NCBI GenBank assembly: GCA_026413225.1
Contig: CM048552.1
Location: 54,141,001 to 54,205,000 of the forward strand
Source: Otis tarda
Taxonomy: Eukaryota; Chordata; Aves; Otidiformes; Otididae
DNA length: 64,000 bases
Direction of reading: 5' to 3'
Positions 52,291 to 64,000 of the stretch are shown here, in pieces. Both the position numbers and the translations under genes were made by a program. Within the stretch, counting starts at the first letter, position 1, and each line of letters begins with the position of its first letter. Below the pieces are notes generated by a model. It ran no database searches. It was not told the origin of the DNA and was given only the letters and a program-made list of their open reading frames with translations.

Positions 52291-54623
52291 CCACGTCTCA
52301 GAGGGCAGAGCCAAAAACAATCGCTCAGGGCAGTACAGACCATGTCGAATCTGTCTCAGGGCCAGCTCAGTTAGATGCTGTAAGTAATACTCACGGTCTA
52401 CAGATATTCCTTGTTTCTCCACTGGAGAGTCTCTGTTGAATTCTTTCCCCAAAGGGATGCAGAAAAGGAAAAAAAGGAATGAGGATGGATGACAGACCTA
52501 GAAAGGTCTTCCTGAGAATCAGCTAAATAAATTACAATTCTCCTGCAGAAAAGTGACAGCTGTTGGGGGGAATATGGTAAGGACTTCTAAGATCAGGAGC
52601 TAGATAGAGAAGGTGAAGAGGAAATAACTGTCAGCTACTTTTTCCCAGTAAAAGAATGAGGGGATATCAAATGAGAATGCCAAGTGGCAAGTTTCCAATA
52701 AAGAAGAACTTCTTCACCCCATGAGCAGTTAAGTGGTGAAACTCCTTGTCTCCTGGATGCTAAAAATGTGCACGGGTTTGCAAATGCCAAGAATTTGCAT
52801 GTGGGTAAGCGTACGGAAGAAAAACCCATTCAGTGCTACTAAATACAAAGATACACCGACTAGCTTAGAAAGTCCTGAGGCATAACTCACAGGATGCTTG
52901 GAGAATATCCTGAGGAAGTATCACTATTAATCCTCTATCAGTTGCTGTTGGATGCAGAATACTGGGTTAAATCAGCTTTTGATCTAAACCAGTCCATATA
53001 TCATTACAAAAAGATTTCTAAATTAACATTTACTGGACAACTTTAAGTCTACTGGGACAGTATAGCAAAGTCCCTATCAGTATGAGTCAAACCTATTTAT
53101 AAGACCACCCACCTGTTTTAATTTAAACACTACATCATTAAACAGAATCAAGACTTTTGGCTTCCTGGAGAAAAGGAGTGTGCCTGATCAGCCCATCGTT
53201 CCAGCAGGACATTACTGCCGTCCCCCGGCAGTCAAAGGTGCAGAGCACCTGGGATTGAGCCCAAGGACTTCAGTCATGGCACATCACTCTGCAATGCTCT
53301 TCACTTCACAGCCAACTGCCTCCAGCTATAGAGCATCTTTTATGAAAAACAGCAACGCCGTACCATGGACAGGATGGAAAAGTCTTTGAGACTAGTCATC
53401 TTCTCAACAAAAATTTATACCTTCATCTTCACTCTGAACATTCACAATCCATTATTTTTGCCCTCCCCTGATTTTCTGCCTTCTGCTATACATGAAAGTT
53501 CCAAAGTATACCACAAAGTTAAAATTGGTCTTAGGGTAGTAGCCCATTTGGCCAGGGCAAGAATGAGCAAGGGAATCTCATCACGTCACCTTTTCATTTC
53601 TGCCCTGATGGACAGAAAATGCTGGACCATACTGCTCTGCCACACATCAGCTCACACTGTCGTGATGACACTCCTCTGGGACAGCAGATCTGCTCCTAGC
53701 CCCTGTCAATACTCAGCCACCCGGACCTGCCCACTACAGGCATGCCTCCATTTCTGCAAGTTTCTAGTGCTGCCTGTGCCAACTGCTTTCTCTTCTTTAC
53801 TCCCTTGGGTCGGAGTCATAGCCCAAGGAAGACAGTCTGGCTGAGGGCATCCCTCTGTCAGACTAATCCCAGCTGCCACAGGGGCCCTGGGAGTCTGTCA
53901 GCAGCCAGAATAAACTGAGGTGGGTCTGACTCATGCCAAATACCAAGCCAGCAAGGGGAATATACAGGTGCAGAAGTGGTGTAAAGCCACTTGTCTGCTT
54001 CGGCACACTGACACATACCAGGCACAGCTCAGGGTATCCAGGGGATGAGGCCCAGCAGCACAACACCCCGAAGAGACAGATGACTCCTATGGTCTTGCTG
54101 CAGGTGCCTGCCCCATAGAGGACGGGACCTTGGGGACCCAAGGCTGTCCAACACATTTGTGCATGCCAGCACACTTACATTCTCCACAGTTTTATCTCAC
54201 TAGCTTTTCTAGTTCTAAGATCTATTTTAAGCTAAGCAGCTCCCACCCCAGCACCCAGCTCCAGAAAGCACCGGCAGCACCCGGGCAGAGATGAGGCAAT
54301 GGTGTATGGAGCAGGGAACGATCACACACTGCCTTTCCCTGCTAACCTCACCAGCTCCTACCCCTCCTCGCCCTGATCCTACGGCAGGTTCATTGAGGAG
54401 CGGAAAGTTGGTCCTTACAGAGCCAACGCACGCCAAGCCGGCACGGGCTTCAGAGGAATTAATTCAGATGGGCAAAGTCTGATCCCTTTCAGGGAGCGTG
54501 CAAGAGAGGAGGCAGCGCTCAGCACTTCAGACATCAAGGGAGAGTAAGAGAAAAAGAGATGAGAGAAAGCCTCGCATAGAAAAGGCAGCAGGAAAAATGT
54601 CCTAATTTGGAGAGACAGGCCTC

Positions 54624-54637
54624 ATTGCCATGGCAAC
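54624..54637. promoter_or_regulatory. X-box-like palindrome (13 of 14)
   Basis: ATTGCCATGGCAAC differs from the RFX consensus GTTNCCATGGNAAC only at the first base. It lies in a moderately GC-rich stretch. Confidence 0.35.
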
Positions 54638-57168
54638 CCAGAATCGCCCCAGAGCGGCCAGATCCGACTTTGTATGTGGTGTTAAACGATTCAGCCATTA
54701 AGGGAAAATACTAAGGGGAAAAATATAATGGGGCTGAGGAAGGGAAAGTATTTGGCAACAAAGAGTTTTCCTCTGAGGGCACTCGGGCAACTGAAGTGAA
54801 CCTTTTGAGTCGTAAGTTGTATTTTTTTCCCCCATTTTTATGTGCAGACACATTTTTCTGCTTTTCCTTCATTTCTGGAGAATGAGTCACTCCTTCCTCG
54901 CTGCATTGCCTTCCCTCGCTCACCAGCAGTGGGGCCAGATCCTGCCTCCTGAGCAACAGGGGGAAAAAGGGCAACTGGAGCCCCCATTCCTTTCTTTAAA
55001 GCCCCCTACAAAGACTTCCCAGGACAAGACAGAGACTGGGAACATATGGCAAACCACATGCAGACAGTGCAGGCTGCCAGCACATGCCACCAAGGAGGTG
55101 GCAACCTGATACAGGCTGACAGTAGCCACCAGCAGCTCCAGCCTCTGGTCCGTGGCCTTGAGAATGCACATAAGGGATGTTTGCGAGAGAGATGAGGGCT
55201 GCTGAGCACATCTGGCCATAGGGTAAGTGAGAGAAGCAGCAGGAGAGATAGGCTTGCTAGAAGTCACACAATGCACGTATTGCTGGCTGAGAGAGAAAGA
55301 TGCATCCCTGCAGTCATTAATTAATTACCTGATCTCACCCTGAGACCTTTCTGCCTGGTTTAGTCTATTAATTACTCTGAAGATCACATCAAACCTCCTC
55401 TTCACACAACCTTGCCTCCTTCCACCTTCAGTCTTGGGGCACCCTAAGCTCCACACTCCTGCCTCTTGTCAAACACCCACAAATTCAGCAGATCTCCTCA
55501 TCCTTTTCTTACCCCTGGCACCGTTCTGCCACTTTTTCTCAGCCTCCACAAGAAGTCCCACCTGTTCTGCAGAAGCTACCCCTCAAAGGGTACCAGCACA
55601 TGGAGGTGGACCAGTACAAAGAATAATAAGGCCAAGTGAGCAGTAAGGAAGGAACATCAAAGTTTTACTTTATCCTCTGGAGGTTCCCTCCTTGTAACTG
55701 AAGGAACAAATCCCAGGGGATGAGTTCCCAGAGGACCATCCCCTACAGATCTCTAAGTGCAAAGAGGTAAATTGATTGTCACAACAAGATCCTTGTCACC
55801 TTGTATCTAACCTACTTGTATCAGCTCATTTCCCTATCCAATTTATTCATCAAACAGCAGCAAAACGTTTGGCCAAAAGGATTCCTTGATAGCAGGGATG
55901 CATGCAGCGTGGAGAAGGACAGGACATGCTTCTGCATCGGCATGGTTACACAGAGACACAGCCACACGTCTTCCACATGCTGTTACCCGTTCCCACACAA
56001 AACCACTTCTCCCTGGCCACAGAAACCCAAATATGCCAAGTATTGCAGTCTAGACTAGACTAGGTGAGGGAGAAATGGAAAAAATTAAACTCACTCCTCT
56101 ACTACCAAGCAAAAAAGCCATCAATATATGATTGGAGAGATTTGTGTATTTTATAGCAGCAGCACGGCAGGAGCTGCTGGCTGGCTACTGGCACTCTGGA
56201 AGCACAGAATGCTCCCCCACAGCTTGTATTGTATATTACTGACTATTATTACAGGCGTATCTCAAGACACAGAGCAACACACTGCTGGACCAGCACAGCG
56301 ATCAGTGAGCGACACTGTCGGACAGAAATGTGGCCCTAAGCACAGCAGGAGACAAATACCACTCTCAACCTCCACTTCTCCTCCCAGTGGTCAGCATCAC
56401 AGCATGTTTTTGCAAGCCCGTTTTGCCTCTGGCAAGAAAGCCACCAGCCACGGCTCCCGTTTATAACAATTAAGCAGACGAAACTTAAAATCCACATGTG
56501 GGCATAAAATCTTCCAAGGGAACTCAGGCAAGGGCGGAGGGAATCAGACAGAGAGAACAGCTGGGACAAGCCCTGGTGAAGATGAGCCCAGTGGCCTCGC
56601 GCCAGGACATGGAGACAGCAAAGGTTAACAGCGGCATGGCTCATTGGGGGAGAATGGACCATGGGCACGAGGAACGACGCAGCCTGGTGAGGTCTCCAGC
56701 CGTTCCTAAATTAAGCTGTTCCACCATCTGCAGGTGAGCACACTTTGGTATTAAACATTTTGCATGAAGGCCTAATTAATGAAGCACAAAGTGACTTATT
56801 AAATTTAAATTAAGGAACCAACTGACTAACAAAAAAATTTACGTCCCTGGCCAAGTAATGGCTGTATCAAACATTTGGATGTGCCCAGAGCCCAGCAAAA
56901 CTCACTTGGCAGATTTCAAATAAGCGAAAGTTTACCAAAAGATAATCAGAGACTTTTAAAACAAAAGCGAGGGAGGCCACATGAGTTTGGGGAGCCTGTC
57001 AGATGACCAAAACTTGCAGAAAGTGAAGGCTGGCTGGTTCATCCTCTGTCCAGCTCCTCCCTGTCTCCTTCCACCTCAGCAGTGCTGTCTCCTGCAGGCA
57101 TGCACATACTCCAACACTTTGTCAGTCCCATTATAAATGACTTTGGTGTTCAGACTGGAACTGCGGGA

Positions 57169-57191
57169 GATTAGCCCTGGAAGGGCTAATC
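57169..57191. repeat. Perfect 10-bp inverted repeat (hairpin)
   Basis: GATTAGCCCT and AGGGCTAATC flank a three-base loop GGA. A third partial copy, GGAGATTAG, follows immediately. No function is assigned. Confidence 0.85.
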
Positions 57192-57780
57192 CAGGAGATT
57201 AGCTAAGGAGGACTCACTGCTCAGAGACAAGTCCAAAGTTTGCTGTGCACTTCCCCGCCCCGCATTCCTTCTCATTACACCTTTCAAACCTTCCTGTCTC
57301 TCCCCTTCCCAGGGGCTCAGCCCTTTCAGTACATCCTCTAGATCAAGGGGTACATAGTCCTCTATTTTCACCTTCAGGCTGGCTCCTCAGCCCACCCAAG
57401 GCACCCACTACTTAGAGCATGCCTTGATTTCCTTCAGTGCCACCTGAGGAACCCAAACCACCGCAGTTTGCTGTAGCCTTGCCATAAGGCTAAGAATAAG
57501 GCTAGTCAGAAAGCTCAGCCAGATGAAAGGCAGAAGAAAGTGGGACAGAAAACAGATGTCTGCTTGTCAGTTATGAAGAAAACCAAGGTGCAATTCACAT
57601 TTTAAGTACAATTTTTAAGTCTCTGTTAAGGCACGTGCCCTCCTTTTCCGCAGAGGATGCTAATGGAATAATCCAATTACTGCTGCTGTCATCAGGCTAA
57701 TTTATTTTCTCAAGAGGTCTGGTTTTGGACAGAAATATTAAAATCTCCAAACCTTGTGCCACGTTCTCCTCCAAAAGCTA

Positions 57781-58080
57781 ACTGATAGGAGCACGTGACA
57801 CCGAGCAAGTGCATGTTCATGACTACGACTCATTTGCTGCTGCGCTCCAAGCCACCACGGTGCAGCAGCGTGAGTCACAGAGCACACACGTGTGCGCTGA
57901 GCACAAGTGTGAACCGAACGTCCAACCCCGAGAGACAGCGCCACTCGCGTTACATGCTCGTCTACGCGCATCACAGAGCAGGACTGCACTGGGGTGAATC
58001 AGAGTGAGTCACCATGGGAGCGCATGGCAGGGAGGGTGACCACGCTGCAAGCGTGTTTGGGGCACGCTGTGCACGGGTCA
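57781..58080. promoter_or_regulatory. CpG-island-like segment within the intron
   Basis: By hand count there are 22 CpGs in these 300 bp at about 59 percent G+C, an observed/expected ratio near 0.8, which passes the usual island thresholds. CACGTG boxes (at 57792 and 57888) and repeated GTGAGTCAC or GTGAATCA-type AP-1-like sites are present. No exon is attached. It may be an intragenic promoter, an enhancer or simply unmethylated intronic DNA. Confidence 0.45.
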
Positions 58081-60359
58081 CTTGTGCAGAAATCACAGCT
58101 CCCAAGACACTCCAACGCAGGGCTTTACCCACCTTCTGTGTGCATTTTTAGCTTGTTTTCTTTAGGAAATCAGGCTCTTGCAAACCTGGCATGCGTACAT
58201 GAGTCAGGCTTCCCAGTAAGTCTTGAACCTACCGGCTAATTTCCACCTGATTTGACAAAGGGGCAGAGGACTCAAGGAGAATTAAATTCTTACAGTGCTG
58301 TACAAAATACAGCCCACAACAGCACACAGTCCCAAAGCCTTTGTCTAGCCCCACAGCAGTGTGCATGATTCACCCACTCGCAGTCAAAGGCTCACTAGGC
58401 AATCAAATAAACTTCATCCTGACCTGGCAGCATGCCTGTAGTGGGCAGACCCTGTACACACAGCCCCCGGGGCACCACAGCACATTTCTCCTTTGCCCAG
58501 CCAGCAGGTACAAAAGACACAGCAGAAACTGGGAGAAAAGCCATAGGAGATCTAGGGGAAAAGGGATTATTGTAGAGAGGAAGTGTAGCCAGCTCCTGAA
58601 AAATTGAAGGTGCTATGGGCACACCAGTTTATTTGGACTGGACATCTTCTAGTTGAAATAGGGTGGTGGGTGGAGAAATTAGATCCTTTTAATGACCCTG
58701 GTCTTCACCACTGGGGGAAGAATCTGTTCTGCTCTCCTGAAATCTCTTCACTCAGCTCATCTTGTCTCCTCTGTGGATTCTCTGGTGTCTACTAAGGGCT
58801 GAGCTCACATTTTAGTATTAGTATATAATTCAGTTAAAGAATCAATTAACCATGAGATGTGAATCCACTGAAAACAGAATTCATTCATTTGGGAGCTGAC
58901 AAAATTACTTGTTCCATCACCCCTCCACGCACTCTGTCTTCTCAACAAGTTTTCATAAAATTCACTTTCAAGTGTGCCAGATAGTGGTGAAGGGGAAGAA
59001 AAAAAGAAAAGCCTCCACTGTGGATTTGCAAAAGCAATCAGGGACTCTGGGTGTCCATTCAGAGATACAACATGAAAGGCTCAACTTTCAGAAGGTGGAG
59101 ATGTCCAGCATTTTTTCAAATCTGGGCTGCCTTAACCTGTCTCATGTTAGATCTTGAAAAAAAAAAAAAACCACACCTATAGTCACTGTTCACACTCAAA
59201 ACACTTTAGCCTACTTCTTCGATTGCCATCGCTTCCTGGGAGGTGGGCAGAGCCCATGCAGATACCAGGTGTCCTGCGCCTGGCAGCTTGGCAGGCAGTG
59301 CCGTGTGGAAAAGGCACTCCACTCCACCAGCCCCGATGCCACCTGTTTCCAACCCTCCCACCGCCCACCCAGCCCTGCCGTGCCGAGGAACAGGCTGAGC
59401 CTGGCCCACAGCCCGGGCCACGAAGGAGCCCAAATGGAGCCAGGCACGGAAGGCAGGCACTTCTGAGAGATCCTCTCTCCATACTCTGCTATCTGACAAA
59501 CGCGCCATTATCCAACAAGAGTCTCTCTCTCCACTTCCCAAGCGACTATCTCCCTTGTTGAGAATCCATTGACCCCCTCGTTTTTATCTACAGTATATCT
59601 TCAGAAGAGGATCATCTTCCTTAAGTTTGTCCTGAGCTCACTAAGTGGAGTTTTCTTTAACTATAGAAAACAAAAAGGTATTGGTAACCATCAGCTCAAT
59701 GCATCCTCTGAAGGAAAGCACGTACTCACTTCTCTCAACCTCCTTCCATACTGCACCAGCAATGGGAGACTTCCTGCTCCCCACAAGGCTTTGTGAACTG
59801 AAAGTGATGGAAACACTATTTCCAAAGGAAGGAGTCTCAGCAAGAGAAAGCCATCCCCTTCGGAGGGAATACTCATTTATTTCAAGAGGGTCAGAGCTAT
59901 ATGCAGCCACTTGCAAAGAAGAGTATTTCAGGCGATAGTAATTTTACCTTGCACTCAGCCCCACGCAGGCTGTGTGGATCCTATGATTTGGTAGGCTTAA
60001 ACAGAAGTTAAGACAATAAAATCCTCCCAGATCTCTGACCTTTGATAAATGTGAAGGGCTGGTTAATAGAATACACCAAACACTGAAACTTCAGCTTAAG
60101 TAGGTTCGTGTTGGAGGGAGCCCCTGTCGGCTGGGAGCCGTGAGCCCTCACTGCACACCACATCCTCACGGGCAGCTCTGCCCCAGCTGGGTGACACTAC
60201 ACGTTGCCCCTGGTCAGGTCCTCGTCCTCAGCCCATGGGGAGTAACCAGCGACGTGCAAGGCTGTCACAAAGCTTTCCCCAAGCTTCGCCTCCCCTTACC
60301 CACTCGTCTGTGACGTGGTATAGTCAACACTAGACTGCCTGTTCAGCTGCGGTGAGAGG

Positions 60360-60384
60360 ATCACCAGCTTGTCAAGCTGGTGAT
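60360..60384. repeat. Perfect 11-bp inverted repeat (hairpin)
   Basis: ATCACCAGCTT and AAGCTGGTGAT are exact reverse complements around the loop GTC. It is the longest perfect short-loop hairpin I found in the window. Confidence 0.88.
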
Positions 60385-60526
60385 GTGGAGAAAGGTATTA
60401 ACTGAGTAATTAAATCATTTCTGTAATTACTCTCACACAGCTATAAATAATGTAAGCCTACACGTTCTCTCTGGAAGCCACAATAGCAAGAGAAGAGAGA
60501 GTGAGGGATGCAAATTAAAAGGGAGA

Positions 60527-60555
<29 letters not shown>
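60527..60555. repeat. (ATA)n trinucleotide microsatellite
   Basis: About nine ATA units run into the ancient repeat relic that follows. Such ATA or TAT tails are typical at the end of that relic, so the microsatellite probably grew from it. Confidence 0.93.
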
Positions 60556-60558
<3 letters not shown>

Positions 60559-60615
60559 CACTTAACATTTATACAGTGCACTCTGCATTTTCAAAGCACA
60601 GTGCAAACAATAATT
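60535..60615. repeat. Ancient amniote repeat relic, 'caaagcac-gtgcaaac' type
   Basis: After the ATA run comes ACACTTAACATTTATACAGT, then TTTTCAAAGCACAGTGCAAA and caataattaag. The order matches the old vertebrate repeat with core acttatatagcgcttttcat...tcaaagcgctttacaaac. Confidence 0.6.
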
Positions 60616-62340
60616 AAGAAATGGGTAGAGTGACAGACAGGAGAGGGTGAGAGGAAGGGAAGCGGGAGAAGGGAAAGGAGGAGAAGGGGGGCAGGTGTGG
60701 AGCAGGATTTGAGACCCAGCAAGGCTGGCAGCCCCGTGGACACGCTGCCCAGCCCCACGGCAGGGCCATGCCATGTGGCTCTTCAGCCCACACCTCCATA
60801 CTGTTGCAGCAAGCCAGGGGCTAAGGACGCAACTCTCCCTCCGCAGAAAGTGAGAAGCAAAGCAAGCGCCCGAGCAGGAGCTGGGGCAAAGCATGGCGCT
60901 GGAGGAGCACACACCTGGAGGAGCCAGCAGCTCCATGACAGAGCACCCTCCCAACAGCTTCTGTCCATCCTCGCCAGTGCAGAGGCTTGGTGGTGGCCAT
61001 GCTGGCCCTGAACCAGGCAGCTGGTGGAGGCTGCAAAGAGCTCATCCCCTTCTCCCAGGAGCTCTTCCCTCTCCCCACCAGGCCTGGGGCCTTAGTACAA
61101 GGCATGCTGGCTAAGGAGGGGCATGGCCAAGCCAGCCCCAGGCATATTTTGGGAGACCTGCTGGCCTTTCCCCAGGTGGAAGCACTGATGCCAGTGTTCC
61201 CATCTCTTCACCCCCCCCAGCAGCCATTTCAGACTCTCTTTGTGGCTCAGTGCAGAGCAGGGAAGGCACATGTCTGTCCGACTGGAGCGGAAGGCAGCTC
61301 TCACAGGGAAAGCATCACTGCCCAATCCCACTGCCCTGTGCCCTGCTTCAGCCCAGGCCCACTCTCCTCGCCCAGTTTCCACCTGACAGCTTTCCACCCC
61401 CATATCACACTCCACGTCCTGTTTGATCATCGCCTGGGCTGACACATCTTCTCTTTCTTCTCTCTCTCTGCCTTTTCCTATGCCCCATCTCCTGCTTCCC
61501 ACCTTTTCCCAGCCCTCTTCCCCCTCTCCTCCTTTCAGGCTCTTCCAAATGCTCCTCTTCCACACTGGCTCATCACACCCTCCATGCCCACCCCATCCAT
61601 GCTCCAGCCCAGACACCCTGCAGCACAGTGCATTTCTCCCAGCTGGATCCCACCAGGACCCCACAGAAGAGCCCTGCCCTCAGCATGGCCTGTGCAGCCC
61701 CCAGGTCTAAGTGCAGTTTTGAAGCACAGCTTGCAAGGACGAGATCTCTTTCAGATACGTGGCAAACATCTAAAAAGGCTCTGCTGCATATATGCAGTTT
61801 CTCACACTTACAGGAAGGCCAAACTTGGGGCAACCTATGCAGTGGTAGTAAAGGAACATTTCTGGTTAAAAGTCCTCCCCTGCAAGACACCCTCTCCAGA
61901 CCTGGGCCCTTGCTCTGAGCATCACCGGTGGTCAGATAGAACTTCTGGAGGAAAACGTGCCAGCACTTGCAACGTGGGTAAATCGGATATCTTCCTGTGC
62001 CACGTTTTCAGAGAGAGCTGTTTTATTTTCCAAATAAATAGTGAAATAAATCAATCAGCTTGAGGCATACACCTAGCATAGGAAACTTTGCTCAAGCAGT
62101 CATAGTCTGGCAAAGTTACAGGAAACCCCCAGGAGGACCTTATAATGGGGAATGCTGGGCAAGCTTACAATAAACCGTACTATCGGCCTTGCATACAATA
62201 AGCTCTCCTGCATGCCGCAGCTATTCAACAACCTCTAATGGGGGTTACAGCTTCTCCTCCTGGAGCCCAGATTTTCATATCAACCATTGTCTTTACTTCA
62301 GCTAGAAAAACCCATTAATTGCTCCCTAGCAATAAGATAG

Positions 62341-62410
62341 CCTTTGCCTTTTGTAGAGCTCAAAGTACTTCACAAAAACATTGTTACGGACTTCTTGCAA
62401 AGGGCAAATT
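62341..62410. repeat. Ancient amniote repeat relic
   Basis: CCTTTTGTAGAGCTCAAAGT, then ACTTCACAAAAACATTG, resembles the core 'ttttcatc-gtagatctcaaagcgctttacaaa' of the same family as 60535-60615. Confidence 0.5.
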
Positions 62411-63279
62411 ACTATAGACAGAAGTTGAGCAACTGCCTTAAAGACATGTTTTTGTAGCAGAGCTGCAGTAAGGACTCGGGTCTACCAAACCTGCTGGATT
62501 CTGCTGGCACCCGTTATATCAGTCCCCTCACTATGAGCCTTTTTTACTTTCTTTCCTGCCTGCCTTTAAACTCTCTCTGTCCTTCATTCCTTCTTTCCCC
62601 CTTCCTCTGAAACATACATTTATTGTTGTTATCAGGAACCCTGTAGATACACAGCTAGAAGCTATTGCCAAAGTACAGAGAAAAAATGCCTTGATAGAAT
62701 CAAGCCCAAAGATAGAATCTTTGCCCCACCCTGATCCTAGATTCAGGAGTTTTCCTGTCTGTCTCTCATCTTGTTCATCCTCTTTCTCCTTCACTCTAGC
62801 TATATAACACATTCTGTAGCGCTTAGTTCAGTCCTGCTTGAAAATACCCGAAGCAACGTGGTTTCCGTGCTCTTCCCTACAGAGACTAGAGCACAACCTA
62901 ATAAAACTCAGTGTATGAACCTTTTTCTTGATACACATATATATAATTTATTATTATCATTTAACGTATCGCAATATATCATTTAATATCTTTTCTCAAC
63001 TTTATCCTGTCGCACCTACTTATACTTCTTGCAGCTACACTAAGCAATATTTGCTCTAATCTTAGTCTACCTCTATTCACTGCATATATAAATCATACCC
63101 TGACTCATTGTTCAGCCAATCTACGATATACGCATATAGCTGTTTCAGTCTTTCTTCACACCTCTGTTCCTCCAGACCCTTAACAGAGTCACAGACTACA
63201 ATTATATCTTTTTCTGTACCCTATTTTTTCTCCCAGCCTGTGTATATGTAATTCCCTTAACTTCCTTCATAATCCATCC

Positions 63280-63660
63280 CCTCCAAACTTGGTTAATGAG
63301 GCAAATAAAAGGCAAAGAGAACAAGAGATTCCCTGGAAAGAATTGTTTCTCTCTGTCCCGCGGTTACTGGGGAATGACATGTGGATCTAAAGCGGCAGCA
63401 TAGGGCAATTTCACACTCTGTGTTTTCAATTTCATTTTGAGGCCAGTTTAGGGTAGGGACAAATTTGAGTGTAATTAATTTAGATTTTGTGAGACAAGTA
63501 ACCGCTTGGGGTTGTAATAAAGGACTGCCTGCTCCAGAATGAAGAAACTAATCTCCTTGTCCAGCTGGGGATGGCACAAATTGATTTAATACTTTTGCGC
63601 TGGGTTTTTTGTTTTGAAGAAAGAGGTTATAATAATGATTATAAATAACTATGGGTCAGA
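63280..63660. promoter_or_regulatory. Non-repetitive AT-rich segment, possible conserved noncoding element
   Basis: The stretch is free of simple repeats and carries several homeodomain-type sites (GTGTAATTAATTTAGA, AATTGATTTAATAC, AATGATTATAAATAAC) and a GAATTGTTTCTC block. The composition recalls conserved neural enhancers. This is a composition-based guess. Confidence 0.2.
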
Positions 63661-64000
63661 TCTCATCAAGCTCCCAGGTTTTCTTTAGACAAGTGCTCAC
63701 GGATTTGGAGATCTACCCAAACACCATCAGTGCAAAAGTCAGGGTTAGAAATCTAGCAAGAAAGAACTTTTTCACAAAAGCCCCACTATTTGCCAGGTCC
63801 AAGGTGGCTGGAAATCAGCCTTTTCCTCACAGATATTTCAATACTTCCATTTCCAGGTAGACAAGGGCAACACCGCATTTAAACATTAGTAAGAAAGAGG
63901 TTAATTCAGCTTCTCTTTCCCTCAGGCAGGTTGCAGCGGTTGTGTTCAGACTTAGGCAAGGAAAGGTCTTCTGTCACTCGAAAGAAAACATCACTATAAC

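Larger units (their letters stand above)
21214..64000 (-). other. GRIN2B: GRIN2B intron, 5' side of the exon (incomplete)
   Basis: This should be the intron between the first coding exon (signal peptide and residues 1-137) and the exon above. That first exon was not seen, so the intron is longer than 42.8 kb. Recognised contents are listed as separate entries: microsatellites, an LTR, two CR1 remnants, ancient relics, hairpins, CpG-rich patches and X-box-like sites. I see nothing notable in 21270-22200, 23660-25830, 25890-27100, 27150-29220, 29570-34070, 34680-36000, 37670-39160, 41420-43060, 43600-51750 (apart from an unexplained open region near 46660-47240), 52300-57160, 58090-60350 and 60620-62340. 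The last two and 54200-54700 are relatively GC-rich, which yields many spurious long open frames. Confidence 0.8.

Noticed and set aside
61430-61548. Long pyrimidine tract ending in CCTTTCAG on the plus strand, like a splice acceptor
   Set aside because: The only supported gene is on the minus strand, and no coding similarity follows the AG.
61092-61664. 190-codon open frame on the minus strand
   Set aside because: It lies in GC-rich, polypyrimidine/polypurine intronic sequence. The protein is low-complexity (Gly, Glu, Arg, Trp-rich), matches no family I know, and the opposite strand has equally long frames.

Overview
The window is vertebrate nuclear DNA, almost certainly from a bird. Two things point there: CR1 LINE copies carrying the avian-type 3' end (4918-5275, 51756-51856, and an older one near 52035-52290), and a full-length LTR of a kind I associate with avian endogenous retroviruses of the ERVL type (34074-34670). 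That LTR type is, as far as I recall, commonest in Neoaves, so a neoavian bird is my best guess. The species is not resolved. Nothing bacterial, archaeal or phage-like is present.

Only one coding segment can be supported. A 599-bp internal exon on the minus strand (21213 down to 20615) encodes part of the amino-terminal domain of GluN2B, the NMDA glutamate receptor subunit (GRIN2B). It has a canonical acceptor and donor. Counting the first codon as residue 138, the known modulator and zinc residues fall on their published numbers, so the exon identity and phase are secure. It should be the second coding exon.

Everything else is intron of the same gene as far as I can see: 20.6 kb on the 3' side of the exon (positions 1-20614) and 42.8 kb on the 5' side (21214-64000). 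Neither the signal-peptide exon nor the next downstream exon was seen by eye. The introns hold retroelement copies, several very old amniote repeat relics, microsatellites (an ATTCT tract at a CR1 tail, an uninterrupted 21-unit hexamer, an ATCC tract, an ATA tract) and a few short tandem duplications and perfect hairpins.

No new gene system was found. The observations most worth following are possible regulatory features of the upstream intron: an exact match to the 14-bp RFX X-box palindrome inside a CpG-rich patch (36153-36166), two near-matches further upstream (43578-43591, 54624-54637), a CpG-island-like 300 bp (57781-58080), a purine-rich CpG-containing block with a G-quadruplex motif (40220-40560), and AT-rich homeodomain-type clusters (about 36987-37170 and 63440-63650). 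All of these are inferences from sequence alone.
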